Below are positions 21,192 to 29,666 of a DNA stretch of 39,520 bases, in pieces; within the stretch, counting starts at the first letter, position 1, and each line of letters starts with the position of its first letter. Origin of the DNA: Myxococcales bacterium UBA1660. GTDB lineage: Bacteria > Myxococcota_A > Polyangia > Polyangiales > Houyiibacteriaceae. A program made the translations under genes and the position numbers. A model generated the notes under the pieces. That model had not been told where the DNA came from and did not search any database. It worked only from the letters and a program-made list of their open reading frames with translations. The stretch is from the NCBI GenBank assembly GCA_002320815.1, contig DCLA01000077.1, positions 1 to 39,520 on the forward strand, in the 5' to 3' direction.

Positions 21192-23201
21192 ATGAATCAG
21201 CGCCTCTGGGCTCACGGCTTCGTGTCCGTGATGTTCGCCCTCCTCGGTTTTGCTTGCGATCCGAGCGACGGTGGCACCTCACCCACCCGGGACGGTTCCG
21301 TCGGAACGACGGACGGCAGCGTGGCCACCTGCACGGACTCGGACGGCGACGGCATCTCCGACGCCGACGAGGGCACCGGCGACACCGATGGCGACGGGAC
21401 CCCCGACTACCAGGACGACGACAGCGACGGGGACGACATCCCCGACGAGGTCGAGCGCCGGGTCTCGCCGTGTCTGACCCCGGCGGACAGCGACGACGAC
21501 GGCACCCCGGACTTCCAGGACCTCGAGTCGGACGGCAACGGCATCCCCGACAACGAGGAGTGGACCACCGACACCGACGGAGACGGCGTCCCCGACTTCC
21601 AGGACACCGACAACGACGGTGACCGCATCGACGACGTCACCGAGATCGGTGGCGACCCGGGCGCGCCGGTGGACAGCGACGGCGACGGGCTCCCCGACTA
21701 CCTGGATCCCGACAGCGACGACGACACCATCGGCGACCTCTACGAGGGCACCGCCGACACCGACATGGACGGCATCCCGGACCGCTTCGACCTCGACAGC
21801 GACGCGGACGGCATCTCCGACGCCGACGAGGCCGGCGACGACGACCTCTCCACGCCCCCCGTGGACACCGACGACGACGGCGTCGCCGACTACCGCGATC
21901 CCGACAGCGACAACGACGGCATCGGTGACCGCGACGAGGTCGCGGCGGGGACCAGCCCCACCAACGCCGACAGCGACATGGACGGCGCCAGCGACCTCGT
22001 GGAGATCACCGCGGGCACCAACCCCACCGACGCCGGGGACAACCCCCGTGCGAACGGCGACTTCGTCTTCCTCATGCCCTACGAGGAGGCCCCGACCCCG
22101 CCGCGGGACACCCTGGACTTCGCGACCAACATCCGGAACGCCGACGTCTACTTCCTGATGGACACCACCGGGTCCATGGGCTCGTCGATCAACGCGCTCC
22201 GCTCGGCGATCGCGTCCTCGCTGATCCCCGGCATCCGCGCGGAGATCCCCAACACCTTCGTGGGTCTCGGCGAGTTCCGGGACTACCCGACCGGCACCTA
22301 CGGCCAGGCGGGGGACCAGCCCTACGGCCACTTCCAGGACATCACCGACGACGTGGGCGCGGCGACGGCGGCGACCGCCCGGTACACGCCCAGCGGTGGA
22401 TACGATGGTCCCGAGGCGCATGGCCAGGCGATGTACGCCGTCGTGACCGGCGACGGACTGCCCTACGGCGGCTCCTCCGTCGGACCGCGAACCGACTGCC
22501 CGGCGGGCACTTTCGGTTGGCCGTGCTTCCGCAACAACGCCGTGCCCATCGTGGTCATGATCACCGACGTCACGTGGCACAACGGACCCGGGAACGCGAA
22601 CCCCTACTCGGCGATCTCCGGTGAGCCCGAGTACGCGGACGTCGTCGCGGCCACGATGGCGCGCAACGTCAAGTTCATCGGCATCGGTCAGGGCGCCGGC
22701 GGCATGGCGCACATGCAGCAGTTCGGCCGCGACGTCGGCTCCGTCGACATGGCGGGCGAGCCCTTCGTCCAGCAGTACAGCGGCGGCGACGCCGCGCTGA
22801 CCGCCGCGGTCGTGGACCAGGTCCGCACCCTGGCGAGCCAGACCCCGCTGGACATCTCCACGGTCTTCAACGACGACGCCGCCGACGCGGTCGACACGGC
22901 GGCCGCCTTCCTGGAGCGCCTCGAGGCCAACGAAGCGGGCGACGCCGCCCGCGGCTGCGCGGCTCGCACCGGTGAGGACACCAACGGCGATGGCTTCCCC
23001 GACATCTTCCGCGACGTGCTGCCCGGCAACCGGGTCTGCTTCGACGTGGTCGTGAAGACCAACGTCACCGTCGAGCCCACCGAGGCCCCGCAGCTCTTCC
23101 GGGCGACGGTGGAGGTCCTCGGCGACGGCTTCACCTCCCTCGACGAGCGCGACGTCTTCTTCCTGGTGCCCCCGGCGCCGGTGGAGATCCCGCTCGGCTG
23201 A
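21192..23201 (+). CDS. lipoprotein with thrombospondin-type-3 calcium repeats and a VWA domain
   Basis: The product has 669 residues. A signal peptide with a G-F-A-C lipobox-like end precedes a cysteine near residue 18. Residues about 45-275 are a chain of some fifteen D-x-D-x-D-G-x-x-D thrombospondin-type-3 repeats (SDGDGISDADEGT, TDGDGTPDYQDDD), which bind Ca2+ and form a stiff acidic stalk. Residues about 315-560 are a von Willebrand factor A domain with the MIDAS motif D-T-T-G-S at 324-328 and a later T and D (VVMITDVTW). A 100-residue C-terminal domain follows, containing one more calcium loop (DTNGDGFPDIF). Calcium stalk plus MIDAS domain suggests adhesion or capture of a surface ligand. 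The hairpin at 23209-23240 ends the gene. Confidence 0.88.
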   Translation: MNQRLWAHGFVSVMFALLGFACDPSDGGTSPTRDGSVGTTDGSVATCTDSDGDGISDADEGTGDTDGDGTPDYQDDDSDGDDIPDEVERRVSPCLTPADSDDDGTPDFQDLESDGNGIPDNEEWTTDTDGDGVPDFQDTDNDGDRIDDVTEIGGDPGAPVDSDGDGLPDYLDPDSDDDTIGDLYEGTADTDMDGIPDRFDLDSDADGISDADEAGDDDLSTPPVDTDDDGVADYRDPDSDNDGIGDRDEVAAGTSPTNADSDMDGASDLVEITAGTNPTDAGDNPRANGDFVFLMPYEEAPTPPRDTLDFATNIRNADVYFLMDTTGSMGSSINALRSAIASSLIPGIRAEIPNTFVGLGEFRDYPTGTYGQAGDQPYGHFQDITDDVGAATAATARYTPSGGYDGPEAHGQAMYAVVTGDGLPYGGSSVGPRTDCPAGTFGWPCFRNNAVPIVVMITDVTWHNGPGNANPYSAISGEPEYADVVAATMARNVKFIGIGQGAGGMAHMQQFGRDVGSVDMAGEPFVQQYSGGDAALTAAVVDQVRTLASQTPLDISTVFNDDAADAVDTAAAFLERLEANEAGDAARGCAARTGEDTNGDGFPDIFRDVLPGNRVCFDVVVKTNVTVEPTEAPQLFRATVEVLGDGFTSLDERDVFFLVPPAPVEIPLG

Positions 23202-23208
23202 CCCTCGG

Positions 23209-23240
23209 CGCGGGAGGGACCGAACCCGGTCTCTCCCGCG
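23209..23240 (+). terminator. 13-bp stem-loop after the VWA lipoprotein gene
   Basis: Bases 23209-23221 pair with 23228-23240 around GAACCC; one G-T pair is the only imperfection (GCGGGAGGGACC against GGTCTCTCCCGC). It begins seven bases after the stop codon. No T-run follows. Confidence 0.55.
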
Positions 23241-23290
23241 GCCGCGCGGCCGCCCACCCGGGCCCCCGTGAAAGCGAGTCCCTCCCGGGC

Positions 23291-23309
23291 TATGGTGCGC
23301 GCCGGAGGG
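23291..23309 (+). promoter_or_regulatory. -10 box and Shine-Dalgarno of the Cys-rich lipoprotein gene
   Basis: TATGGT (23291-23296) is a plausible -10, and GGAGGG (23304-23309) is a good ribosome binding site five bases before ATG 23315. The leader would be only about 12 nt. Confidence 0.45.
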
Positions 23310-23314
23310 AACCC

Positions 23315-24478
23315 ATGATCGCGCACCGTCTACGCTCGCTCTCGCCCATTTTGCTCGTGGCCGTCTTCGGCTGTGCCGAGGGAGGAGGGAGCGACCGTGA
23401 CCTGGGGACCTCGGGCCCCGATGCCTTCGTGCCGCCCGAGGACGACCTGGGCACCGACGCAGCGGCCGTCGACGCGGGGGGCTCGGACCTCGGCCTCACC
23501 GATCTCGGCGCCGAGGACCTCGGCCCGGAGGACCTCGGGACCGACGGCGGGGCGGAGGACCTGGGGGTCGACCTGGGCGCCGAGGATCTGGGCGTCGACC
23601 TGGGCATCGACGGCGGACCGCCGCCCGGGTGCACCACCGCGGCCGAGTGCTCGGACGGCCTGGCGTGCAACGGCGTGGAGGCCTGCGTGGGCGGGACCTG
23701 CCAGGCCGGCGCGCCCTTCGCCTGCGACGACGGGGTGCCGTGCACCCGGGACACCTGCGTGGAGGGGGCCTCGCCGAGCTGCGCGTTCACGCCCGACGAC
23801 GCCCTCTGCGGCGCGGGCCAGAGCTGCACCGCCAGCGGCTGCGCCTCGATGTGCACCGAGAGCCCCTGCCGCCTCGTGTCGCCCCAGTGCGGCTGCGGAA
23901 CCGGCCAGGCCTGCGTGCTGAACGGGGCCGCCCGGGCGTGCACCACCGCGGGGACGACGCCGGTCGGATCGACGTGTTCGGGCGCGTTCTCCTGCGTCCC
24001 GGGAGCGGTCTGCCTGAACGTCTCCCAGGACGCCGCCGTGCCGACGAACACCTGCAACCGCTACTGCGAGACGGACGCCGACTGCGGCGGGGGCCTCTGT
24101 TTCTACACCCTCGACGACGGAGCCGGCGGCTCCATCCCGGATGTCACGGTCTGCACCACGGCCTGTGACCCCGCCGCGCGCACCGGATGCCCCAGCGGCA
24201 CCGCCTGCACCATCTACCGCGAGTCCACCGGTTCGATGCGCTTCTTCACCGACTGCACCGCGCCGGTCGGGACCGGGACGCAATACGCGAGCTGCACCGA
24301 CGAGACCGACTGCGCCTCGGGCTTCGGCTGCATCGGGACCCCCGGCGAGTGCCTCCGGTGGTGTGACGGGGTCGGCTTCTCCGGCGCGCTGGGCGGCTGT
24401 CCCACCGGGCTCACCTGCTACGGCTTCACCACGCCGATCACCGTCGGCGGGACCACCTACGGCGTCTGCGACATCTGA
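23315..24478 (+). CDS. Cys-rich lipoprotein with an E-D-L-G repeat linker
   Basis: The product has 387 residues. The signal ends V-F-G-C at about residue 20. Residues about 50-100 are an acidic linker made of repeats of L-G-x-E-D-L-G and V-D-L-G (for example AEDLGVDLG twice), without cysteine. Residues about 105-387 contain about 40 cysteines in patterns such as C-x-x-x-x-E-C-S-D-G-x-x-C-N-G and C-E-T-D-A-D-C-G-G-G-x-C, like the Cys-rich repeats frequent on myxobacterial lipoproteins. They probably fold with many disulfides outside the cytoplasm. No enzyme motif is seen. ATG 23315 has a good Shine-Dalgarno. The gene converges with the FGE-fold lipoprotein gene, with two strong hairpins between. 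The function is unknown. Confidence 0.83.
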   Translation: MIAHRLRSLSPILLVAVFGCAEGGGSDRDLGTSGPDAFVPPEDDLGTDAAAVDAGGSDLGLTDLGAEDLGPEDLGTDGGAEDLGVDLGAEDLGVDLGIDGGPPPGCTTAAECSDGLACNGVEACVGGTCQAGAPFACDDGVPCTRDTCVEGASPSCAFTPDDALCGAGQSCTASGCASMCTESPCRLVSPQCGCGTGQACVLNGAARACTTAGTTPVGSTCSGAFSCVPGAVCLNVSQDAAVPTNTCNRYCETDADCGGGLCFYTLDDGAGGSIPDVTVCTTACDPAARTGCPSGTACTIYRESTGSMRFFTDCTAPVGTGTQYASCTDETDCASGFGCIGTPGECLRWCDGVGFSGALGGCPTGLTCYGFTTPITVGGTTYGVCDI

Positions 24479-24494
24479 GGCGTCCAACCACGGC

Positions 24495-24528
24495 GATCGG
24501 ACCCCTGCGAACTCCGAGGGGTCCGATC
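24495..24528. terminator. 12-bp perfect stem-loop between convergent genes
   Basis: Bases 24495-24506 (GATCGGACCCCT) are perfectly complementary to 24517-24528 (AGGGGTCCGATC) with a 10-base loop. The position, 16 bases after the plus-strand stop and 47 bases past the minus-strand stop at 24575, suits a bidirectional terminator. Confidence 0.6.
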
Positions 24529-24536
24529 ACGCCCGC

Positions 24537-24563
24537 GGGATCCCTCCGACGTCCGAGGGGTCC
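24537..24563. terminator. second stem-loop, similar to the first
   Basis: GGATCCCT (24538-24545) pairs with AGGGGTCC (24556-24563) with one T-G pair. The stretch TCCGAGGGGTCC repeats the 3' arm of the first hairpin, so the two look like duplicated units. Confidence 0.45.
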
Positions 24564-24574
24564 TGCGCGCCCAC

Positions 24575-26050
24575 TCAGGGACCGGAGTCCGAGCAGCAGC
24601 GGAAGCCGAGGCTCGGCAAGGCGGTGTCCTCGGTCGCGCGGCTCAGGTCGGTCTGGCAGGTGAGGCCCAGGCGCGGCGAGTCGTAGCTCCCGCCGCGGAC
24701 CACGTAGATCTGGCTCCCGCCGACGATGTCCCGGGGATCGTCGGTCCACTCCTTCGCGTTGCCGCTCAGGTCCTGGACCCCGCCGGCGCTCGCGCACATG
24801 GCCAGGGCACCGGTGGCCATGAGGCCGCGGCTCGCCGCCGGTCCCTGATCGGCGCCGTTGCAGCTCAGGGCCTCGTAGTCGGTCCCGTAGGGGTAGGTGG
24901 TCCCGCTCGCGCCTTCGCAGGCGGCCTGCCACTCGGCCGCGGTGCAGAGCCGGTGGCCCGCGGCGGCGCAGGCGGCCTCCGCGGCGGCGAAGCCGACGGT
25001 GGTCCAGGGCAGCACGCCCGGCTGGGAGCAGGAGCGGTTCGAGGCGACCCCCGGGTCGACGTCCGTCGCCCCGGGTCGCGAGGCCTCGTAGGTGTAGATC
25101 CAGAAGTCCAGGCCGCCGCGCGTCACGCGGACCATGTCGTCCAGGACCCGATCGGGGTCGGTGGGGTCGGGGTTGTCCACGATCCCGTCGCAGTTGTCGT
25201 CGACGCGGTTGCAGGTCTCCGCGAGCGGGGCGCCCGGCACCGGGTCCACGCCGAGTGTGAAGTCGCAGACGGTCCCGGTGGGGTCGCCCGGGTCGCACGC
25301 GACCAGGCCCGCGTCGCGGCAGGCGCCGAGCATCCCGTTGTCGCAGACGTTGCCGAGCTCGGCGAAGCCGTCGTCGGCCACGCCGTCGCAGTCACCGTCG
25401 AGCCCGTCGCAGAGCATCTCCTCGAGCACGATGCCGTTGGGCACGCCGGGCTCGAACTCCACGTCCGCGCCGTAGCTGCAGTACCAGCTCGTCACGCCGC
25501 CCCGGGTGTCGCAGATGGGCGCCGCGCCGGCGCAGGGGGTCCCCGCGGTGTTCCGGCAGAAGTTGGCCGGCGGCGTGAGGTCCTCGTCCACGACCCCGTC
25601 GCAGTCGTCGTCGAGGCCGTTGCAGCCCTCGGCCTGGACGGGGAAGATCGGGCAGCGGTACTCGCACCCCTCGTCGGTGTCGTCGAGGTCGGCGTAACCC
25701 TCGAGGCACCCGCGGTCGACGCAGGTGCCCTCCTCGCAGGTGGTGTCGACGTTGGGGATCACGCAGCGGTTGCCGCAGCTCCCACAGTTGTCCGGGTCGG
25801 AGAGGAAGTCGGTCCCCTCGTCGATCTCGCCGTCGCAGTCGTCGTCGACCTCGTTGCAGATCTCCTCGCCGCCCAGGCAGCCGGCGTCGCGGCCCATCGT
25901 GCCCCCGCCGTCCCCGGCGTCGGCGTCGGGGAGGCCGCCGTCGGCCCCGGGGGCGTCCTCGTCGCAGCCCGAGACGCAGAAGGGCTCCACGTCGCACCCG
26001 ATCGCGCCGAGGGCCAGAGCGGCCAGCAGCGTCGTCGCCCACCGGTTCAT
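24575..26050 (-). CDS. lipoprotein with MopE-type motifs and a C-terminal FGE-sulfatase-fold domain
   Basis: The product has 491 residues. The lipobox A-I-G-C is at about residues 16-19. Residues about 60-300 hold MopE-type metal motifs: CNEVDDDCDGEIDE, CNGLDDDCDGVVDE, CDGLDGDCDGVADD and CNRVDDNCDGIVDN. Residues about 305-491 match the formylglycine-generating-enzyme-like fold: DFWIYTYEASR, then AGHRLCTAAEWQAACEG, YPYG, GGVQDLSGNAKEW, VVRGGSYDS and LGFRCC. The two active-site cysteines that follow R-G-G-S in true FGE are not there, so sulfatase activation is unlikely and a binding role is inferred. The gene starts within the stop of the 1157-residue protein gene (ATGA overlap at 26047-26050), so translation is coupled. 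An outward-facing lipoprotein working with that partner is likely. Confidence 0.87.
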   Translation of the reverse strand: MNRWATTLLAALALGAIGCDVEPFCVSGCDEDAPGADGGLPDADAGDGGGTMGRDAGCLGGEEICNEVDDDCDGEIDEGTDFLSDPDNCGSCGNRCVIPNVDTTCEEGTCVDRGCLEGYADLDDTDEGCEYRCPIFPVQAEGCNGLDDDCDGVVDEDLTPPANFCRNTAGTPCAGAAPICDTRGGVTSWYCSYGADVEFEPGVPNGIVLEEMLCDGLDGDCDGVADDGFAELGNVCDNGMLGACRDAGLVACDPGDPTGTVCDFTLGVDPVPGAPLAETCNRVDDNCDGIVDNPDPTDPDRVLDDMVRVTRGGLDFWIYTYEASRPGATDVDPGVASNRSCSQPGVLPWTTVGFAAAEAACAAAGHRLCTAAEWQAACEGASGTTYPYGTDYEALSCNGADQGPAASRGLMATGALAMCASAGGVQDLSGNAKEWTDDPRDIVGGSQIYVVRGGSYDSPRLGLTCQTDLSRATEDTALPSLGFRCCSDSGP

Positions 26051-29000
26051 CGGCGCCTCCGCACGGCCACCAGGGCCATCAGCGTCAGTAGGACCAAGGG
26101 TATGCCCGAACCGTCACCGGTCGGGCTCGCGGCACAGGTCGTCGCTCCGGAGCCGCTGGCGTAGACGTAGTCCGGCTCGGCCGGCAGCTCGTCGAGGCGG
26201 CACTGAGCGCCGCCGCGACCGTCGACCACACAGGTGGCGCCCGCGCCGCAGCGGGTGGTCTCGCAGGGGTCCGGCACGCAGCCCACGGTGGGCGCGCAGA
26301 CCTGACCACCAGCGCAGCCGTCGTCCGCGCAGGCGGGGGCGCGGCAGCTCCCCTCGACGCAGACGTCGCCGCCGGTGCAGCTCACGCCGCTGCAGGGGTC
26401 GGCCTCGCAGCTCCCGTCGGCCGCGCAGCGGCGGCCGCTCCCGCAGAGGCGATCGTCGCAGGTGGCCACGCAGGATCCGTCGGAGCAGTGCTGGGCGTCG
26501 GCGCAGCTCACGCCGTCGCAGGGGTGCGTGGTGCACTCCCCGGCGATGCACGCCTGGCCGCCGGTGCAGCCGACGTCGTAGCAGTCCACGCAGGCGCCGG
26601 AGCGGCACACGGCGGGGGCGTCGCAGGTGACGCCGTCGCAGCGATCCACGCAGACGTCGTCGCGGCAGACCTCGGTCGAGGTGCAGACGGCGCACGGGGT
26701 GGGCAGGCAGATGCGCTGTCCACTGGCCTCATCGGTCACGCACTCGAAGCCCGAGGCGCAGGGGAATTCGGTGTCCGCGCAGGGGCGCCGGCAGGAGCCC
26801 TCCACGCAGAGGGTGGCCCCGGGACACTCGGCCATGTCGTCCGCTTCGCCGTCACAGTCGTCGTCGAGGCCGTTGCAGGTCTCGGTGCGCGGCTCGACCG
26901 CGCCGACGCAGACCAGCTCACCGGCGACGCAGCGGGTGGTGCCCGGCATACAGACGCCCTCGTCGGAGCCGCAGGGCATGCCGGCGGCGGGGTCCTCTTC
27001 GTCGACCACGCCGTCGCAGTCGTCGTCGGCGCCGTTGCAGACCTCGGCGCCCGTCGGGGTGCAGGGGCCGGAGCAGCTCAGACCTTCGTCGATGGCGCCA
27101 TCGCAGTCGTCGTCGCCGAGGTTGCAGGTCTCGGTCATCGGCGTGTCGCCCGGGTCGTCGATGACGCACTCGGTGCCGGTCTCGTCGGCGCGGCAGCGGA
27201 TGTCGCCCTCGCCGCGGCAGGCCCCGATGCCCTCGTCGAAGCAGGTGTCGCCGAGGCCCACGAAGCCCTCGTCGACGCGGGTGTCGCAGTCGTCGTCGGA
27301 GCCATTGCAGCGCTCGACGCGGATGGCCCCGGCGACCAGGGCGCTCAGGGTGGGCACCAGGTCCTCGGGGGCGGAGACGAAGATGGCGTCGTCGGATCCG
27401 CCGCTGCCGGCGCGGGCGATGGCGTTCAGCGAGGCCTGCTCCTCGGCGAGGACCGAGACCGCCACGACGTCGACCGAGATGCCGGCGTCGAAGAGGGCGC
27501 GGGCGGCGCCGCCGGGATCCCCGTCGCAGCTCTCGGCGCCGTCGGTGACCAGGATCACCGAGTACTGTCGGCAGGCCGTGCAGGGGTCGGTGGTGATGAT
27601 CGGCTGCATGTAGTCGAAGGCCGCCTGGAGCGAGCCGGCGAGGGGCGTGGGGCCGGTCGCGCGGAGCTCGCAGTCGCCGCCGCTCGAGTGGGCGCAGACG
27701 TCGCCCTCGGTGAGGCCGGTGCCGAAGGCGGTCTCCCGGCCGTCGAGCCAGCGGACCAGGTCGCGGGTGTCCGCGCCGAAGCCGGCGAGGATGTCCGCAC
27801 CGCGACGCGGGTCACCGCAGCTGCCCGCGTAGTTGATGCACTCCTCGGTGCCCGGGGACTCGCGCCGCACGGTGACCGTGGTCGCGCCGGCGTCGACGGT
27901 GCAGACCGTCGGGCCGGTGTTGTCGCCCGGCTCGTCGTAGGTGGCGAAGATGCCCGCGCACTCGATCCAGGCTGCGAGCTGGCAGCTCTGGTTCAGCGAC
28001 TGGTCCTGGTGGTAGCGGGCCAGGGCGAAGTCGATCTCGGGGTAGGCGCTGATCACCTGACCGAGGGCCTCCTTGGCCAGCGCCAGGCGGGAGTCGTTGG
28101 CGACGCCGTCGCCGTCGGTGTCGATGCCCGGGTGCTCCTCGGAGCCGTCGCCGAAGGTCGGGAAGCCGTCGAGGTCCTGGAGCATCGAGGCGGAGGTGTC
28201 GAGCACGACGACCACCCGGGGCTCATCGCAGACGGCGGGGGCCGAGCAGTCGGCGGCCGAGGTGTCGGGGACGCACGCGGTGGCGACGCCGCCGGTGCAG
28301 GCCGCCTGGCTCATCGCGCAGGAGCCGAGGCCGCAGGTCTCGGTGCCGAGCCCCTCGTCGATGGAGCCGTCGAAGTCGTTGTCGTAGCCGTCGCAGGTCT
28401 CGCCGGTGTATAGGCGGTTGAGCTGGAGCTCGCCAGCGCCGCCGCCCGCCTCGCCCTGGCAGATGGTGCAGGTGCCGCCGAGCGCGCCGGCGACGTCGAA
28501 GTCGGCGCCGGAGGCGATGGTCTGGGAGCGGGAGAGCAAGCTGATGAGGCCGCCGCCGCCGCCACCGCCGCAGTCGTCACAGGTGCCGCCGGTCTGGGAG
28601 CCGGCGGGGCAGTCGGCGCTGTCCGGGGAGCCCGCCGCGCCGGCGAACGTGTCCCCGCCGAGGCCGCCGGCCGCGCTCATCGAGGCGCCGTCGGCGACCG
28701 TGAGGGCGTCGGCGACCACCAGGATGGTCCCACCGGCGCCGCCGCCGCCGCTGTCGTTGCCGTTGCCGCAGCCGCGTCGACCGCCGGCGTCCAGGGTGCC
28801 CTCGATGCGCACGGTGCCGGTCTCGGTCCCGTTGATCCCGGCCAGCACGATGCGGCCACCACCGCGACCGCCGACGGTCGGCGCGCTGCCGAAGCCGTCG
28901 CCGTCGCGGCAGCCCTTGTCGCCGCCGGCGGCGCCGAACTCCACGTCCCAGATGGCGTGGAAGTAGGGCTGGCCGGCCACGGTCGGTTCGCCATCCCAGC

Positions 29001-29520
29001 CCGACGAGGGGCCGCGGCAGTCGGCGGTGCTGGAGCACGCGGTCCCGGCGCCGTTGAGGGTGTTCCCGCAGTCGGATTCGAACTCCTGGGGGAACTGGCA
29101 GCTCGTGGCGCTGCCGAAGAGGTTGCAGTCCTTGGTGCCCCGGCCGCCCTGGCCGAAGTGCGCCCCGCCGCCGCCGGAGTCCCGGACGGCGCAGCCGCCG
29201 GCGCCCCCGGCGTCCGCGGCCGGACCCATCCCGTCGCCGCAGCGGAGCACGCCGTAGCCGGCGCCCCGGGCGGAGATGCTGCTGGTGGCGTCGACGAAGA
29301 TGTCGTTGGCCACGATCACCAGGTTGCCGGTGTTGGCCCGGTCGGTCCCGTCGAACTGGGGGACGACGATCCGGCCGCCGTTGATCACCCGGACCTGGTC
29401 GTAGCGATGCAGGCCGCCCAAGGTCGTCGTCGTGCCGTCGACGACGAGGTCCTGGGCGAGGCCGGGGGCGGTGAAGAGGAGGGTCGTGACGGCAGCCAGA
29501 CCGAAGAGTTTCACTCTCAC
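26047..29520 (-). CDS. large VWA / MopE-motif / Cys-rich surface protein with MYXO-CTERM-like tail
   Basis: The product has 1157 residues. A Sec signal ends near A-Q-D at 22-24. Residues about 25-380 are Gly-rich with regular hydrophobic strands (GNLVIVANDIFVDATSSIS), probably a repetitive beta fold. A degenerate MopE motif lies near 385. A VWA domain (about 430-725) has the MIDAS motif D-T-S-A-S and VTDGAESCD. Further MopE motifs follow (CNGSDDDCDTRVDE, CNLGDDDCDGAIDE, CNGADDDCDGVVDE, CNGLDDDCDGEADD), then a dense Cys-rich region to about 1120. The end, a Cys, about 15 hydrophobic residues and VRRRR, resembles MYXO-CTERM, a sorting signal for anchoring at the myxobacterial surface. GTG 29520 is preceded by TAAGCT at six bases. 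Adhesion or sensing is inferred. Confidence 0.87.
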   Translation of the reverse strand: MRVKLFGLAAVTTLLFTAPGLAQDLVVDGTTTTLGGLHRYDQVRVINGGRIVVPQFDGTDRANTGNLVIVANDIFVDATSSISARGAGYGVLRCGDGMGPAADAGGAGGCAVRDSGGGGAHFGQGGRGTKDCNLFGSATSCQFPQEFESDCGNTLNGAGTACSSTADCRGPSSGWDGEPTVAGQPYFHAIWDVEFGAAGGDKGCRDGDGFGSAPTVGGRGGGRIVLAGINGTETGTVRIEGTLDAGGRRGCGNGNDSGGGGAGGTILVVADALTVADGASMSAAGGLGGDTFAGAAGSPDSADCPAGSQTGGTCDDCGGGGGGGLISLLSRSQTIASGADFDVAGALGGTCTICQGEAGGGAGELQLNRLYTGETCDGYDNDFDGSIDEGLGTETCGLGSCAMSQAACTGGVATACVPDTSAADCSAPAVCDEPRVVVVLDTSASMLQDLDGFPTFGDGSEEHPGIDTDGDGVANDSRLALAKEALGQVISAYPEIDFALARYHQDQSLNQSCQLAAWIECAGIFATYDEPGDNTGPTVCTVDAGATTVTVRRESPGTEECINYAGSCGDPRRGADILAGFGADTRDLVRWLDGRETAFGTGLTEGDVCAHSSGGDCELRATGPTPLAGSLQAAFDYMQPIITTDPCTACRQYSVILVTDGAESCDGDPGGAARALFDAGISVDVVAVSVLAEEQASLNAIARAGSGGSDDAIFVSAPEDLVPTLSALVAGAIRVERCNGSDDDCDTRVDEGFVGLGDTCFDEGIGACRGEGDIRCRADETGTECVIDDPGDTPMTETCNLGDDDCDGAIDEGLSCSGPCTPTGAEVCNGADDDCDGVVDEEDPAAGMPCGSDEGVCMPGTTRCVAGELVCVGAVEPRTETCNGLDDDCDGEADDMAECPGATLCVEGSCRRPCADTEFPCASGFECVTDEASGQRICLPTPCAVCTSTEVCRDDVCVDRCDGVTCDAPAVCRSGACVDCYDVGCTGGQACIAGECTTHPCDGVSCADAQHCSDGSCVATCDDRLCGSGRRCAADGSCEADPCSGVSCTGGDVCVEGSCRAPACADDGCAGGQVCAPTVGCVPDPCETTRCGAGATCVVDGRGGAQCRLDELPAEPDYVYASGSGATTCAASPTGDGSGIPLVLLTLMALVAVRRRR

Positions 29521-29526
29521 GGCGAC

Positions 29527-29555
29527 AGCTTAGGCGACCTTCGCCGTACCTTCAC
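29527..29555 (-). promoter_or_regulatory. promoter of the VWA/MopE operon
   Basis: On the minus strand GTGAAG (29555-29550), 17 bases, TAAGCT (29532-29527), then six bases to the GTG at 29520. This is the most complete of the leaderless promoters seen here, with both boxes. Confidence 0.5.
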
Positions 29556-29589
29556 TCCTTTGGTGCACGAAGCGACAGAAGGGGCGCGC

Positions 29590-29619
29590 TTGTGCGCTTT
29601 CAGGTGTCCATTGTGCGCT
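29590..29619. repeat. two direct copies of TTGTGCGCT, 21 bp apart
   Basis: TTGTGCGCT occurs at 29590-29598 and 29611-29619, a 21-bp period, so both copies would face the same side of the helix. They lie about 35-65 bp upstream of the -35 of the VWA/MopE operon, where an activator could bind. The surrounding GGGGCGCGC also recalls the 45-bp repeats near 30.6 and 31.5 kb. Confidence 0.4.
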
Positions 29620-29666
29620 CGTCGGCCCCCCATCGGGCGGTGGGTCGGCGTCCGAACTCGCTTCCG

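Noticed and set aside
21300..22060. Regular GAC-rich repeats that might be taken for a repeat array or CRISPR
   Set aside because: They are in-frame codons for thrombospondin-type-3 calcium loops with no conserved repeat-spacer structure.
18216..29520. A metal-uptake or copper operon because of the MopE motifs
   Set aside because: No transporter, MopE-specific partner or regulator is present; the motif alone does not define copper uptake in this group.
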